The notes under the pieces: generated by a model
The model's database searches: none
Told to the model about the DNA's origin: nothing
The model's input: only the letters and a program-made list of their open reading frames with translations
Position numbers and translations under genes: made by a program
Assembly: GCF_016881065.1 (NCBI RefSeq)
Contig: NZ_WXYN01000011.1
Location: forward strand, 62,270-126,269
Length of the DNA: 64,000 nucleotides
Direction: 5' to 3'
From: Planococcus soli
GTDB taxonomy: Bacteria; Bacillota; Bacilli; Bacillales_A; Planococcaceae
Shown here: positions 26,192-36,658 of the stretch, piece by piece
Position numbering within the stretch: position 1 is the stretch's first letter
How the letters are laid out: each line of letters starts with the position of its first letter

Positions 26192-26740
26192 TCAACGGCT
26201 GGCGTCGAAACAGGCGATGCCGAAACAGATGCCCGTTGCGCAGCGTTTCCGATAAGCGGTTGATTTGAGCAGTTCCAGCTCCTGTTTATGCGTCATAAAA
26301 CCGCATTCCACCAGAATGGCCGGCATATGGGTGTCGCGAAGAACAGCAAATTCTCCTTGTTTGACTCCACGGTCTTTTCGGCCAGTCACCAGCACCAGTG
26401 AACGTTGAACCGCCGCTGCGAGCTCTTTTGTTGCTGCATGCGGACGGCTGTATGTGAAAGTTTCCAGACCGTTTGCTGTATTGAAAGTCTGTCCGAAGGC
26501 ATTTGCATGTATAGAAACAAACAAATCCACCTTCAAACGGTTGGCGAGTGAGGTGCGTTCGTGAAGCGGAACGTCCAAATCATTTTGATGGCTAAACAAT
26601 ACGCTATGGCCATCCATTATTAACCGTTTTTTAACCTCTTCGGCAACAGCCGAATTAAAATGGAATTCTCTCAGCCGACCATCCGGCGATCGCTTCCCTG
26701 GCGTGTCCGGACCATGTCCGGCATCGATCATAATCTTCAT
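26192..26740 (-). CDS. N-acetylmuramoyl-L-alanine amidase, endolysin-like
   Basis: A 182-residue Amidase_3 domain. The zinc His is in MIDAGHGPDTPGKRSPDG, a second in FVSIHANAF, and the catalytic Glu in AILVECGFM. The opening GKRSPDGRLREFHFN is strikingly like phage endolysin catalytic domains (GKRTPDG...REW). There is no signal peptide, and no SH3 or cell-wall-binding domain follows. That is odd for a housekeeping amidase, so it is either a captured endolysin domain or an internally used enzyme. The ATG at 26740 follows AAGGAGG. It is divergent from hprK. Confidence 0.82.
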   Translation of the reverse strand: MKIMIDAGHGPDTPGKRSPDGRLREFHFNSAVAEEVKKRLIMDGHSVLFSHQNDLDVPLHERTSLANRLKVDLFVSIHANAFGQTFNTANGLETFTYSRPHAATKELAAAVQRSLVLVTGRKDRGVKQGEFAVLRDTHMPAILVECGFMTHKQELELLKSTAYRKRCATGICFGIACFDASR

Positions 26741-26907
26741 TTTTGAAAACCTCCTTTTGCGCTCTATATAGATGAAGGGAACAGGAAAGGGGACAAAAAT
26801 CTTCAAATTTATTTTTTCCATGTTAAAATAAGAGCAAACCGCATGCAAAAAGAACAACTTCGATGAAAATTCGAAATACTGTGTGGATAAGGAATGAGGG
26901 GTAACAA

Positions 26908-27834
26908 ATGGGACAAGTAACAACGAAACAAGTGATGGAAATGTTTGAATTGGATCTGATTAGCGGGGAAGAAGGCATCGGCCGTCATATTCCTATCAGT
27001 GACATTTCAAGACCCGGTTTGGAAATGGCCGGTTATTTCACTCACTATCCAGCAAACCGTGTGCAGCTGCTCGGCAAAACCGAGCTTTCTTTTTTTTCCA
27101 TGCTATTACCGGAAGAGCGGCTGGACCGCATGATGAAACTATGCACCGACGATACACCGGCCATCATCGTTTCACATGGTGTTCCGGTTCCGGAAGAATT
27201 GGTTATCGCTTCAAGCAACCGGCATGTGCCGGTTATGACTACACCAATGTCAACCACCCGGTTTTCCAGTTTGCTGACGAATTTTCTGGAAAGCCAATTG
27301 GCTCCAACAACAGCCGTTCATGGTGTGCTTGTTGATATTTATGGCGTTGGAGTGTTGTTGACCGGGAAAAGCGGGGTCGGTAAAAGTGAGACGGCACTGG
27401 AGCTTGTCAAAAAAGGCCATCGTCTTGTAGCGGATGACTGTGTGGAAATCCACCAGGAGGGAGAAAATACATTGGTTGGCCATTCCCCTAAACTGATTGA
27501 ACATTTGCTTGAAATCCGGGGAGTAGGCATCATTGATATTATGACCTTGTTCGGAGCAAGTGCTATTCGTACTTTCAAGAGGATTTCCTTAGTGATTGAT
27601 CTGGAGATTTGGGATCAGGATAAAACCTATGATCGTCTTGGACTGGAAGAAGAAAAGATGAAGATCATCGATACAGACTTGACGAAACTGACAATTCCAG
27701 TCCGTCCCGGGCGAAATTTATCCGTCATCATAGAAGTTGCTGCGATGAACTACCGCTTGAAACGTATGGGCATCAATGCCGCTGAAGAATTTTCGAAGCG
27801 TTTGAATGACGTGATTGCACAAGATACAAACTAA
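26908..27834 (+). CDS. hprK: HPr kinase/phosphorylase
   Basis: A 308-residue HprK. The regulatory N-domain precedes a kinase domain with the P-loop GKSGVGKS (153-160) and the signature [16 protein letters not shown] (201-216). The conserved His138 in the VHG stretch supports catalysis. It adds or removes phosphate on Ser46 of HPr and of Crh in response to glycolytic intermediates, driving carbon catabolite control; crh lies 16 kb downstream here. It heads the hprK-lgt-yvoD-ppaX-yvoF series found in B. subtilis. The start ATG follows GAGGGG. Confidence 0.96.
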   Translation: MGQVTTKQVMEMFELDLISGEEGIGRHIPISDISRPGLEMAGYFTHYPANRVQLLGKTELSFFSMLLPEERLDRMMKLCTDDTPAIIVSHGVPVPEELVIASSNRHVPVMTTPMSTTRFSSLLTNFLESQLAPTTAVHGVLVDIYGVGVLLTGKSGVGKSETALELVKKGHRLVADDCVEIHQEGENTLVGHSPKLIEHLLEIRGVGIIDIMTLFGASAIRTFKRISLVIDLEIWDQDKTYDRLGLEEEKMKIIDTDLTKLTIPVRPGRNLSVIIEVAAMNYRLKRMGINAAEEFSKRLNDVIAQDTN

Positions 27835-27855
27835 GCGAATGGGAAGGTGCACTAC

Positions 27856-28668
27856 ATGTTTTCTATACTGGCTACAATAGACCCGGTCGCTTTTTCGCTC
27901 GGGCCACTTTCGGTAAGGTGGTACGGTGTCATCATCGCTGCAGGAATTGTCATCGCCTTTTTGGTGGGGCAGCGCGAGATGGTCAAACGGAGGCTGCATC
28001 CCGAATATTTAACAGATTTGCTGATTTGGGCGGTGCCGCTGGCGATTGTCGGCGCACGCATTTATTATGTCGCGTTTGAGTGGGAACATTATAAAGACAA
28101 TCTTGGCGAAGTCATTGCCATTTGGAACGGCGGGATCGCGATACATGGTGCATTAATCGCATCTGTAATCGTCGCTTATATATTTACTAAAAAACGCAAT
28201 ACGCCTTTTTTGAAAGTGGCAGATATATTGGCGCCCAGCATCCTGATCGGCCAAGCGATTGGCCGGTGGGGCAATTTCATCAATCAGGAAGCACATGGCG
28301 GAGAAGTTTCCCGCGCATTCCTGGAAAATCTGTTCATACCCGATTGGATCATCAATCACATGTACATAGATGGAGCTTACTACCATCCGACTTTCCTGTA
28401 TGAATCCATGTGGAGCTTGGTCGGTATCATCATCTTGCTGCTGCTCCGGAGAGTCAATTTGGTACGCGGCGAAATGTTTTTCTTCTATATGATCTGGTAT
28501 TCGGTTGGTCGCTTCTTTATCGAGGGCATGCGGACCGATAGCCTCTATGTGGTTGGCGAACTTCGTGCAGCTCAGCTGGTATCGGTTATTGCCATCATCA
28601 TCGCAGCAGTATTGATCGTTTACCGCCGCGCGGCAATCAAAAACCCGCCGCATTATAAAGACAAATAA
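27856..28668 (+). CDS. lgt: Prolipoprotein diacylglyceryl transferase
   Basis: A 270-residue membrane enzyme with seven or so helices. The Lgt signature [14 protein letters not shown] is at about 136-149, and the conserved IHGAL (His97) is also present. Lgt moves diacylglyceryl from phosphatidylglycerol to the lipobox cysteine of prelipoproteins, at the outer face of the membrane. I prefer the ATG at 27856, eight bases after GGGAAGG; a GTG nine bases earlier overlaps that site. It supplies lipoproteins such as those at 0.9 kb and 61.4 kb. Confidence 0.95.
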   Translation: MFSILATIDPVAFSLGPLSVRWYGVIIAAGIVIAFLVGQREMVKRRLHPEYLTDLLIWAVPLAIVGARIYYVAFEWEHYKDNLGEVIAIWNGGIAIHGALIASVIVAYIFTKKRNTPFLKVADILAPSILIGQAIGRWGNFINQEAHGGEVSRAFLENLFIPDWIINHMYIDGAYYHPTFLYESMWSLVGIIILLLLRRVNLVRGEMFFFYMIWYSVGRFFIEGMRTDSLYVVGELRAAQLVSVIAIIIAAVLIVYRRAAIKNPPHYKDK

Positions 28669-28687
28669 CCAAGAAAAGAGCGATCAA

Positions 28688-29623
28688 ATGTCGACGTTAA
28701 GAAATGGATTGAAAGCGGGGCTGAAGACGACCTGGTCGTTGGGGAAAATCATTTTCCCGATTACCCTGCTCGTCACAATGCTTCAATATACACCAGTTTT
28801 GCCGTTTATTATTGAATTGGTGGCACCGGTCATGGGCTTATTCGGTTTAAGCGGCGATGCTGCCATTCCGCTGGTCCTCGGAAATGCGTTGAATCTTTAT
28901 GCCGGAATTGCCGGAATCCTGTCATTGGAACTGACGGTCAAGGAAGTTTTCATACTGGCCGTCATGCTGTCTTTTTCACATAACATCTTTATTGAAACCG
29001 GTGTCGCGCTGAAGGTAGGCGTCAAGCTTTGGATAGTGCTGGTGGTCCGTTTTGGTCTGGCTGGACTGTCCGCTATCGTCATCAACCTTTTCTGGAAAGG
29101 CGGCGGTGAAGTGGCGCAATACGGCTTTGCGCCTGAAGCGGCGGCTGCACCGGAAAGTTGGATGGGGATCTTGCTGATCGGGCTTGAAAAAGCTTCGTTC
29201 GGCGTCCTGCAATTAGCGATGATCGTCATTCCCTTGATGATCATGATCCAAATTTTGAAAGACAGAAAGTATCTGCAGAAAATATCTGCGATGCTTGGTC
29301 CCTTGACCCGTCTGTTGGGTGTAGAGAAAAATGCTTCCCTGACACTTGCTTCCGGACTGATTTTCGGACTGGCCATGGGAGCAGGAGTCATGATCCAGGC
29401 TGTGCAGGAAGATGGCGTCAGCAAAAAGGATGCGACATTGGTATTCATATTCCTTGTGGCTTGTCATGCCATCGTAGAAGATACGCTGATATTCATTCCA
29501 TTGGGAATCCCGATATGGCCGCTGCTGGCGATACGTGTTGTCACAGCACTGGTGCTGACAATCTTTGTTTCTTATATGTGGCGTAAAGCGGAAGAAAAAC
29601 AGAAGGAAGTGGTTTCTACATGA
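28688..29623 (+). CDS. yvoD: Nucleoside recognition (Gate) domain membrane protein
   Basis: A 311-residue protein with about eight helices. Two Gate-type segments are visible: NALNLYAGIAGILS near the start, and a later one containing SFSHNIFIETGV. This is the nucleoside recognition/SpmA-SpmB-like family. Its place between lgt and ppaX is the same as that of yvoD in B. subtilis. Its stop overlaps the ppaX start by four bases. The transported substrate is not known; the family name does not prove nucleosides. Confidence 0.82.
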   Translation: MSTLRNGLKAGLKTTWSLGKIIFPITLLVTMLQYTPVLPFIIELVAPVMGLFGLSGDAAIPLVLGNALNLYAGIAGILSLELTVKEVFILAVMLSFSHNIFIETGVALKVGVKLWIVLVVRFGLAGLSAIVINLFWKGGGEVAQYGFAPEAAAAPESWMGILLIGLEKASFGVLQLAMIVIPLMIMIQILKDRKYLQKISAMLGPLTRLLGVEKNASLTLASGLIFGLAMGAGVMIQAVQEDGVSKKDATLVFIFLVACHAIVEDTLIFIPLGIPIWPLLAIRVVTALVLTIFVSYMWRKAEEKQKEVVST

Positions 29624-30276
29624 CGGTAAAACAGATTAATACGTTATTATTTGATTTTGATGGCACCTTGCTGGATACCAATGAATTAATCATCCAGACC
29701 TTCCTGTCCGTATTGGGCGAACATTATCCGGGTCGTTTTGGACGCGAGGATGCTTTGCATTTTATCGGTCCATCATTGGAACAAACATTTACAGCAATCG
29801 ATCCGGAGCGGGTGGAGGAGCTGACTGTTCAGTACCGCAGCCTCAACCGCATCATGCACGACGAACTGGTTGAAGAATACGATGGCGTGGCAGAAACGCT
29901 GCGCCTTTTGAAAGCACAAGGCTTGAAAATGGCGATTGTATCGACAAAGAGAAGCGAAACCATCCGCCACGGACTTGATTTGATGGGGGTCAGCGATGTG
30001 TTTGATGTACTGGTTGGCTTGGATCATGTCAGCAATCCAAAACCGGATCCGGAACCTTTGCATTTGGCACTGGAGCAATTGGGGGCTTCCCATGAAGAAG
30101 CTTTGATGATCGGCGACAACTCACATGATATCGAAGGCGGTAAAAATGCGGGTGTCCGGACGGCTGGCGTTGCATGGACAGCAAAAGGCGAAGACTTCCT
30201 GGCAAGCTTTAATCCTGACTTTATGCTGCAGCATATCAGTGATTTGCTGGAATTGACGAAAGAGGATGCAAAATGA
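29620..30276 (+). CDS. ppaX: Pyrophosphatase PpaX
   Basis: A 218-residue HAD-superfamily phosphatase. Motif I DFDGTLLDTNELI starts near residue 11, motif II is VSTKRS, and motif III/IV is KPDPEPL followed by MIGDNSHDIEGG. PpaX hydrolyses the pyrophosphate released when HprK removes the Ser46 phosphate from HPr, so it helps that reaction run; hence the shared operon. Four-base overlaps exist on both sides, a sign of translational coupling. Confidence 0.93.
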   Translation: MTVKQINTLLFDFDGTLLDTNELIIQTFLSVLGEHYPGRFGREDALHFIGPSLEQTFTAIDPERVEELTVQYRSLNRIMHDELVEEYDGVAETLRLLKAQGLKMAIVSTKRSETIRHGLDLMGVSDVFDVLVGLDHVSNPKPDPEPLHLALEQLGASHEEALMIGDNSHDIEGGKNAGVRTAGVAWTAKGEDFLASFNPDFMLQHISDLLELTKEDAK

Positions 30277-30785
30277 GAAACACCCAACGTCATTTTGTGG
30301 AAGGTCCCAATTCGCTTTGGCATATCTACAAAACGGTACCATTCTGGAAAGTCGCCAAAAACTTTTTGGTGATCCAGACAGCCCGGTATACACCATTTCT
30401 GCCGATGAAAAACTGGATGTACAAAGTTTTCCTTAAAATGAAAATTGGAGAACATTCCTCTTTTGCTTTAATGGTCATGCCGGATGTCATGTTTCCGGAA
30501 AAGATCACGGTCGGCAAGAATTCGGTGATCGGCTATAATACGACGATTCTCGCACATGAATATTTAATAGATGAATATCGGCTCGGCGACGTGATCATCG
30601 GAGACCGCGTTATGATCGGAGCAAACACCACGATTTTGCCCGGCATCACCATTGGGAACGGCGCCATTGTTTCCGCTGCCACGCTCGTCCATAAAGATGT
30701 GCCAGCTGGAGCTTTTGTCGGTGGAAATCCGATGAGCATTATCTATACAGCTGAACAAATGGCGGAGCGCCAAGCAAAATCCTGA
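30273..30785 (+). CDS. yvoF: Hexapeptide-repeat acetyltransferase
   Basis: A 170-residue left-handed beta-helix transferase. Repeats of the [LIV]-G-X4 type run from about residue 74 (VMFPEKITVGKNSVIGYNTTIL, then VIIGDRVMIGANTTILPGITIGNGAIVSAATLV). The last loop includes the acetyl-CoA-facing GGNPMSII. It resembles maltose/xenobiotic O-acetyltransferases. The acceptor is not known. It closes the hprK operon and overlaps ppaX by four bases, with a strong terminator beginning inside the last codons. Confidence 0.85.
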   Translation: MRNTQRHFVEGPNSLWHIYKTVPFWKVAKNFLVIQTARYTPFLPMKNWMYKVFLKMKIGEHSSFALMVMPDVMFPEKITVGKNSVIGYNTTILAHEYLIDEYRLGDVIIGDRVMIGANTTILPGITIGNGAIVSAATLVHKDVPAGAFVGGNPMSIIYTAEQMAERQAKS

Positions 30786-30813
30786 AAGCAGCCACTGCTT
30801 TCAGGATTTTTTT
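30777..30813 (+). terminator. Terminator of hprK operon
   Basis: AAATCCTGAAAGCAG pairs with CTGCTTTCAGGATTT around CCA and is followed by a long T run. It begins in the last codons of yvoF. Confidence 0.88.
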
Positions 30814-30825
30814 CGGGTATATCTC

Positions 30826-30855
30826 TTGACGATGGATGGAAAAATGCGCTAAAAT
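30826..30855 (+). promoter_or_regulatory. SigA-type promoter of the his operon
   Basis: TTGACG (30826-30831) and TAAAAT (30850-30855) with 18 bases between. A leader of about 55 bases precedes hisZ. I see no T-box or attenuator structure in it. Confidence 0.65.
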
Positions 30856-30917
30856 AATTATTACTTCACCACATTAGCGAACTAAAGTAAAATAACCAAT
30901 ATTAGGGAGTTTTATGA

Positions 30918-32075
30918 ATGACCATACAAATGTTCGAAAAACCGTTAGGCATGAGAGACGATTTCCCATTCATCGCAAAAAAGAAAGCGGAGCTCCGTGC
31001 AAGCGGGACCTCTATCATCCAAAAGGCAGGCTATGACCTGCTGCAGACGCCGACTTTGGAATACTATGAAACGATCGGCAAAATCTCGGCAATTGCTGAT
31101 AATGCCTTGTTCAAATTATTGGACAGCCAAGGCGAAACTTTGGTTTTGCGTCCAGATGTGACCTCGCCAATCGCACGTATTGCGGCATCCAAGCTGTTGA
31201 AAGAAAAAATGCCGGTGCGCCTTGGATATTATTCAAATGTCTTTCGCGCCCAGAAGCGTGAAGGGGGCCGTCCAGCTGAATTTGATCAGATGGGCGTCGA
31301 GCTGATCGGTGATAATTCTTTATATGCCGATGCAGAAGTCATCATTTTGGCCTGGAATGTCTTAAAGAAACTCGATATCAAATCCAGCCGTTTCGTAATC
31401 GGCCACACGCAATTGCTGCAGCTGATCCTGCAAGATTTCGGTTTAGACCAGGAACAAATTGAGAAAGTGCATAGCGCTTTCGTTTCAAAGAACAGTGTCG
31501 GTTTTGAAAGCTTGGCCAAGCAATTGCCGATAGAACCTTCCCGGTGGGAATCTTTTATCGGGTTGATGGCAACGTCCACTGTAGAAGAATGGCAGCAATG
31601 GATCGACCCTCACAACGCGAAACAAAATTCTTTGTTCGAAGACGTGAAAAAATTGAAGAAAATATTGGATCGCAGCGGTTTATCCGATGCGGTCACCTAT
31701 GATTTATCATTTAATAGCCACATGACTTATTACACCGGCCTAGTGTTTGAAGTATACGGAGCAGGCAGCGGTTTTCCGCTCGGCAATGGAGGACGTTATG
31801 ACGGGCTTATGAAGCAGTTTGGGCTGCAGGTCGGTGCAACAGGATTCGGATTGCGCGTCGATCGTCTCTTGGAAATTATATCTGCTGTTCCGGAAGAAGA
31901 AGATCATACCCTCATCCTATTTGATGAGCAAAATGAAGATTTGGCATTTGATCGAGCACTAGAGCTTCGCGAGCAGGGTGCCCGTGTCACACTTCAATTT
32001 GCGCCAGCCGTGATGGCTGTCGATAGCTTCAGCGGACTGTTCAGCAACGTTCTACGATTGGAAGGTGCCAACTGA
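30918..32075 (+). CDS. hisZ: ATP phosphoribosyltransferase regulatory subunit
   Basis: A 385-residue HisZ, a paralogue of class II histidyl-tRNA synthetase that has lost aminoacylation. Visible family parts are [58 protein letters not shown] and [13 protein letters not shown]. It forms a hetero-octamer with short HisG and makes it active and histidine-sensitive. It opens the his operon: a SigA promoter lies upstream. The start codon is the ATG at 30918. Confidence 0.95.
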   Translation: MTIQMFEKPLGMRDDFPFIAKKKAELRASGTSIIQKAGYDLLQTPTLEYYETIGKISAIADNALFKLLDSQGETLVLRPDVTSPIARIAASKLLKEKMPVRLGYYSNVFRAQKREGGRPAEFDQMGVELIGDNSLYADAEVIILAWNVLKKLDIKSSRFVIGHTQLLQLILQDFGLDQEQIEKVHSAFVSKNSVGFESLAKQLPIEPSRWESFIGLMATSTVEEWQQWIDPHNAKQNSLFEDVKKLKKILDRSGLSDAVTYDLSFNSHMTYYTGLVFEVYGAGSGFPLGNGGRYDGLMKQFGLQVGATGFGLRVDRLLEIISAVPEEEDHTLILFDEQNEDLAFDRALELREQGARVTLQFAPAVMAVDSFSGLFSNVLRLEGAN

Positions 32076-32701
32076 TGGATGCATTAACGATTGCAATGCC
32101 CAAAGGGCGAATATTTGAAGAAGCCTATGAACTATTGGTAAAGGCCGGCTATGACTTGCCAAAAGAATTGGACGATTCACGCAAGCTGATTGTCGAAGCG
32201 CCAAATGAAAATATCCGCTTTATCCTGTCCAAACCGATGGATGTTCCTGCATATGTAGAACACGGGGTGGCGGATATCGGAATAGCTGGCAAAGACGTCA
32301 TGCTCGAGCACGACCGAGATGTCTATGAACTATTGGATCTTGGCATCAGCCGCTGCTATATTGCAACAGCCGGAATGCCTGACACGCCGATGAATGAAGT
32401 GACGCCGCGTGTCGCAACCAAATATCCTAAAGTGGCTTCGCAGTATTATAGAGGCAAAGGGGAACAAGTCGAAATTATCGAATTGAACGGTTCGATCGAA
32501 TTGGCGCCGATGATCGGGTTGGCCGACCGCATTGTGGATATCGTCTCAACCGGGAAAACCTTGAAAGAAAATGGCTTGGTCGAATACGAAAAAATCGTCG
32601 ACATCACGTCGCGATTGATTGCCAATCCGGTAAGCTATCGCTTGAAGCAGAAAAGGATTACAGAATTGGTTGAAAAGTTGAGAAAGCAGGCGAGCTTATG
32701 A
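32075..32701 (+). CDS. hisG: ATP phosphoribosyltransferase, short form
   Basis: A 208-residue HisG of the short type that lacks the C-terminal regulatory domain, as expected with a hisZ gene alongside. Motifs are [29 protein letters not shown] and the PRPP-binding [13 protein letters not shown]. It joins ATP and PRPP, the first step of histidine synthesis. The start overlaps the hisZ stop by one base, and the end overlaps hisD by four. Confidence 0.96.
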   Translation: MDALTIAMPKGRIFEEAYELLVKAGYDLPKELDDSRKLIVEAPNENIRFILSKPMDVPAYVEHGVADIGIAGKDVMLEHDRDVYELLDLGISRCYIATAGMPDTPMNEVTPRVATKYPKVASQYYRGKGEQVEIIELNGSIELAPMIGLADRIVDIVSTGKTLKENGLVEYEKIVDITSRLIANPVSYRLKQKRITELVEKLRKQASL

Positions 32702-33981
32702 AAGTGACTCGTTTATCAGCAGGAATCTCCATCAGAAGAACGATTGCAGAGGGAACGGGTCAGCAGGTCGAAGCAGTGAAAGACATTATCCGGGACGTAC
32801 GGGATAATGGAGACGAAGCGATGTTCCGTTATGCAGAAAAATGGGACGGCGCAAAATTGACTTCTTTGCGTGTAACGGATGAAGAAATTGCACAAGCAGT
32901 CGAACGTTTTGACCGCCAATTACTAGAGGATTTGACAGAAGCGGCGACGAATATCCGCAGCTATCACGAAAGTCAGCAGCAGCAGGGCTACCGGCATGAC
33001 AGCGAAGACGGCTCGTATGTGGCCCAGCGTGTTACGCCAATCGAATCCGCCGGGCTGTATGTACCGGGCGGAACCGCCGCTTATCCATCGTCCGTACTGA
33101 TGAACGTCATTCCGGCTCAAGTCGCAGGCGTTTCACGCATCGTGCTCATCTCGCCTCCGGGCAAAGACGGAACCTTGTCGGACGGCGTTCTGGCAGCGGC
33201 TCATATTCTGGGTATTACGGAAGTATATAAATCTGGCGGTGCCCAGGCCATTGCCGCTTTAGCATATGGCACAAGGTCTATCGAACCGGTCGATAAAATC
33301 ACCGGCCCCGGCAATATTTTTGTGGCGTTAGCAAAACGGGAAGTTAATGGAGATGTCGCGATCGACATGATTGCCGGACCGAGTGAAATTGCTGTCATTG
33401 CCGATGACTCCGCATATGCCGATGAAGTGGCTGCGGATTTATTGTCACAAGCAGAACATGATCCATTGGCCAGTGCAGTGTTGCTGACGGCCAGCGAAAA
33501 GTTGGCTGATGCCGTCTCCAAAGAAGTGGAGCGTCAACTGGCAGCTTTGCCGCGTCAAGCGATTGCCAGTCCCGCGATTGCGGACCACGGCATGATTTAT
33601 TTGGGAGACACGCTGGAAGAGTTGATCCAGGCAGCCAACCAATTGGCTCCGGAGCATTTGGAAATCATGACGGAAGATGCGGAAGCCGTAGCGGACAAAA
33701 TCCGCCATGCCGGTGCCATCTTTATCGGCCGTTATTCGTCCGAACCAGTCGGCGATTATTTTGCGGGCACGAACCACGTCCTGCCGACCAACAGCACAGC
33801 ACGCTTTTCAAGTGCGTTATCCGTTTATGATTTTGTTAAACGAACGAGCATTATTCGCTACAGTGAACAAGCCTGGAACACCAATAAAGAAAAAATCGCC
33901 CGTCTGGCACGACTTGAAGGCTTAGAAGGCCATGCGCGCGCAGTCGAATCGCGGTCGTGGGAAAAGGGGAATGAAAAATGA
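32698..33981 (+). CDS. hisD: Histidinol dehydrogenase
   Basis: A 427-residue HisD. Conserved parts include [44 protein letters not shown] (zinc Gln and His) and [10 protein letters not shown]. The last includes the His-Leu-Glu catalytic stretch. It oxidises histidinol twice with NAD+ to give histidine, the last step of the pathway. Four-base overlaps on both sides tie it to hisG and hisB. Confidence 0.96.
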   Translation: MKVTRLSAGISIRRTIAEGTGQQVEAVKDIIRDVRDNGDEAMFRYAEKWDGAKLTSLRVTDEEIAQAVERFDRQLLEDLTEAATNIRSYHESQQQQGYRHDSEDGSYVAQRVTPIESAGLYVPGGTAAYPSSVLMNVIPAQVAGVSRIVLISPPGKDGTLSDGVLAAAHILGITEVYKSGGAQAIAALAYGTRSIEPVDKITGPGNIFVALAKREVNGDVAIDMIAGPSEIAVIADDSAYADEVAADLLSQAEHDPLASAVLLTASEKLADAVSKEVERQLAALPRQAIASPAIADHGMIYLGDTLEELIQAANQLAPEHLEIMTEDAEAVADKIRHAGAIFIGRYSSEPVGDYFAGTNHVLPTNSTARFSSALSVYDFVKRTSIIRYSEQAWNTNKEKIARLARLEGLEGHARAVESRSWEKGNEK

Positions 33982-34565
33982 GAAGTGCTGAAATCAATAG
34001 AAACACCAATGAAACCAAAGTAGCCATCAATTTTTCACTGGATGGAGAAGGCAAATCGGTGATCGATACCGGCGTTCCGTTCATGGACCATATGCTCGAT
34101 CTGTTCATCAAGCATGGCTTGTTTGACGGCAACATCAAAGCAGATGGCGATACTCATATTGATGACCACCACACGACTGAAGATATCGGCATCGTGCTCG
34201 GCCAGGCAGTCAAAGAGGCACTTGGCGATAAAAAAGGCATACGCCGTTACGGCAATGCGTTTGTACCAATGGACGACGCGCTGGCACAGGTGGTCATCGA
34301 CTGTTCGAACCGGCCGCATCTGGAGTTTCGCTGCGAGCTGCCGAACGAAAAAGTAGGTGCATTCGACACTGAACTGGTCCATGAGTTTTTGTGGAAGTTT
34401 GCGCTTGAATCACGCATGAATGTGCATGTCATCGTTCATTACGGGAAAAATACGCATCACATTATCGAAGCTGTGTTTAAGGCATTGGCACGGGCACTGG
34501 ACGAAGCGACAAGCATCGATCCTCGCGTCAAAGGAGTGCCATCGACAAAGGGGCTGTTAACATGA
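33978..34565 (+). CDS. hisB: Imidazoleglycerol-phosphate dehydratase
   Basis: A 195-residue single-domain HisB without the phosphatase half seen in enterobacteria. It has the two manganese motifs HIDDHHTTEDIGIVLG and HVIVHYGKNTHHIIE. It dehydrates imidazoleglycerol phosphate to imidazoleacetol phosphate. Four-base overlaps on both sides. Histidinol-phosphatase is not fused, so a separate enzyme elsewhere must do that step. Confidence 0.96.
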   Translation: MRSAEINRNTNETKVAINFSLDGEGKSVIDTGVPFMDHMLDLFIKHGLFDGNIKADGDTHIDDHHTTEDIGIVLGQAVKEALGDKKGIRRYGNAFVPMDDALAQVVIDCSNRPHLEFRCELPNEKVGAFDTELVHEFLWKFALESRMNVHVIVHYGKNTHHIIEAVFKALARALDEATSIDPRVKGVPSTKGLLT

Positions 34566-35191
34566 TCATCGGCATCATCGATTACGGCATGGGCAATTTG
34601 TTCAGTGTCGAGCAGGCGTTGAAGAAACTGGAATGCACAGTCATCATCTCGGATGATCCGGCAGTCCTGCTGGAAGCGGAAGCGATTCTTCTTCCCGGAG
34701 TCGGTGCTTTCCCTGATGCGATGGAATTGCTGAATCAAAAAGGCCTTTCAGCATTTATCCAAACGCTGCCCGAGAAAAACATTCCGCTTATGGGAATCTG
34801 CCTAGGCATGCAGTTATTATACGAAGACAGCTCGGAAGTAAAACCGACAAAAGGGTTGGGCTTATTGACGGGGCAGATCCGCCGTTTTGAAAAAGGCATG
34901 CACCGGATTCCGCATATGGGCTGGAACCGGCTTGAATTTTCCCGGGTGCCATATTGGCTGGGTGAGGTGTTAAGCGATACACATGTCTATTTTGTCCACT
35001 CCTTTTTGGCGGTCAATACAAAAGATGAGGAAGTTTGGGGGACTGCAAGCTACGCGAATCATGACGTTCCCGGAGTGGTTGGCAACGGGTTGATTACGGG
35101 TATGCAGTTTCATCCGGAAAAATCAGGAGATTTCGGCCATTATTTATTAGAACAGTGGATTGCAAATGTCAGGAGGAAACTAAATGACTGA
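34562..35191 (+). CDS. hisH: Imidazole glycerol phosphate synthase, glutaminase subunit
   Basis: A 209-residue class I glutamine amidotransferase. The nucleophile elbow MGICLGMQLLYE includes the catalytic Cys, and the His and Glu are in MQFHPEKSG. GVGAFPDAM is a typical HisH strand. It releases ammonia from glutamine and passes it through a channel to HisF. The end overlaps hisA by eight bases. Confidence 0.96.
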   Translation: MIIGIIDYGMGNLFSVEQALKKLECTVIISDDPAVLLEAEAILLPGVGAFPDAMELLNQKGLSAFIQTLPEKNIPLMGICLGMQLLYEDSSEVKPTKGLGLLTGQIRRFEKGMHRIPHMGWNRLEFSRVPYWLGEVLSDTHVYFVHSFLAVNTKDEEVWGTASYANHDVPGVVGNGLITGMQFHPEKSGDFGHYLLEQWIANVRRKLND

Positions 35192-35912
35192 GTTTCAAAT
35201 TTATCCCGCCATCGATTTGCGGGACGGCAAATGCGTGCGCCTTTTCCAGGGAGATTACGCTCAGGAAACCATCTACGGTGATTCACCGGTCGACATGGCG
35301 AAAAAATTTGTAGAAGCCGGCGCACAATGGATACATATGGTCGACTTGGACGGCGCTAAAGATGGCGTGCGGATCAATGATCAAGTGGTTATCGAGGCGG
35401 CAAAGCTGGATGCCAAGGTGCAGGTTGGCGGAGGCATCCGGACGCGCGAAGACATTGAACACTATTTATCGAACGGTGTTGAACGCGTCATTATCGGGAG
35501 TCTTGCTATCCGCAACCCGGAGCTTGCGGTGTCATTTATCGATGAGTTCGGTGCAGATCGGATCGTCATCGGCATCGATGCCAAAAATGGTATGGCCGCA
35601 ACCGAAGGCTGGATTGAAACATCCGGACAAGCCGCAACCGAAGTGGCAAATTATTTTGCTTCCAAAGGCGCCAAGCATTTTATCTACACAGACATCGCAA
35701 CTGATGGCACGTTAGCCGGACCCAATATCAAAGCGAACAAAGCATTGGCTGATTCTGAAGAGGCGCAAGTGATTGTCTCTGGGGGCATAGGATCACTGGA
35801 AGATGTCCGCAATGTAAAAAAAGCGTCTACCCATAGCAATATTGCAGGTGTTATCATAGGGAAAGCGCTGTACGAAAAAAGGTTTACCCTGGAGGAGGCA
35901 TTGTCATGCTGA
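35184..35912 (+). CDS. hisA: ProFAR isomerase
   Basis: A 242-residue TIM barrel. Two phosphate-binding half-barrels are seen: [16 protein letters not shown] near the start, with the barrel end [11 protein letters not shown] in the second half. DLDGAKDG includes the catalytic Asp. It opens the ribose ring of ProFAR to PRFAR. It overlaps hisH by eight and hisF by seven bases. Confidence 0.96.
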   Translation: MTEFQIYPAIDLRDGKCVRLFQGDYAQETIYGDSPVDMAKKFVEAGAQWIHMVDLDGAKDGVRINDQVVIEAAKLDAKVQVGGGIRTREDIEHYLSNGVERVIIGSLAIRNPELAVSFIDEFGADRIVIGIDAKNGMAATEGWIETSGQAATEVANYFASKGAKHFIYTDIATDGTLAGPNIKANKALADSEEAQVIVSGGIGSLEDVRNVKKASTHSNIAGVIIGKALYEKRFTLEEALSC

Positions 35913-36658
35913 CAAAACGCATCATTCCATGTTTGGATGTCAAAGAAGGGCGCGTCGTTAAAGGCGTCAGTTTCGTTTCGCTGCGTGATGCGGGAGATCC
36001 CGTTGAACTGGCCCGTTTTTACGATAAGCAAGGAGCAGACGAGCTGGTGTTTTTGGACATCTCAGCTTCCCATGAAGGCAAGGAAACGATGGTCGAAGTG
36101 GTCAAAATCGTTGCGACGGAACTGTCGATTCCTTTTACAGTGGGCGGCGGAATCCGGAGCCTGGATGATATGAAGCGCATGCTTCGTGCCGGTGCGGATA
36201 AAGTATCGTTGAATACGGCGGCTCTCGATCGTCCGGAATTGATCAAAGAAGGAGCGGATTTTTTCGGTTCGCAGTGCATCGTAGTAGCTATTGACGCCAA
36301 ACGAAACGGCGACAGTTGGGACGTCTATACGCATGGCGGACGCAATAAAACCGGGTGGAATGCCATTGAATGGGCGAAAAAGAGCGTTGAGCTCGGTGCC
36401 GGCGAACTGCTGTTGACGAGCATGGACAAAGACGGCTCGAAAGATGGGTTTGATCTGGAGTTGACGCAGGCTGTGCGTGAAGCGGTAGAAGTGCCGGTCA
36501 TTGCCAGCGGCGGAGCAGGCAATAAAGAGCATTTCAGCGAAGTTTTCCAAACGGTGGATGCTGATGCTGCTTTGGCCGCATCGATTTTCCATTACAAAGA
36601 AACCAGTGTAGCTGAAGTAAAAGAGTATTTGCGTAAAGAAGGAGTGAATGTCCGATGA
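35906..36658 (+). CDS. hisF: Imidazole glycerol phosphate synthase, cyclase subunit
   Basis: A 250-residue TIM barrel. The N-terminal [16 protein letters not shown] includes the catalytic Asp11, and the second catalytic Asp is in [23 protein letters not shown] and [11 protein letters not shown] bind phosphate. It uses ammonia from HisH to form IGP and AICAR. It overlaps hisA by seven bases and hisIE by four. Confidence 0.97.
   Translation: MLTKRIIPCLDVKEGRVVKGVSFVSLRDAGDPVELARFYDKQGADELVFLDISASHEGKETMVEVVKIVATELSIPFTVGGGIRSLDDMKRMLRAGADKVSLNTAALDRPELIKEGADFFGSQCIVVAIDAKRNGDSWDVYTHGGRNKTGWNAIEWAKKSVELGAGELLLTSMDKDGSKDGFDLELTQAVREAVEVPVIASGGAGNKEHFSEVFQTVDADAALAASIFHYKETSVAEVKEYLRKEGVNVR

Noticed and set aside
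30856-30917. Histidine T-box or attenuator before hisZ
   Set aside because: The leader is about 55 bases and holds no T-box sequence, specifier loop or terminator.
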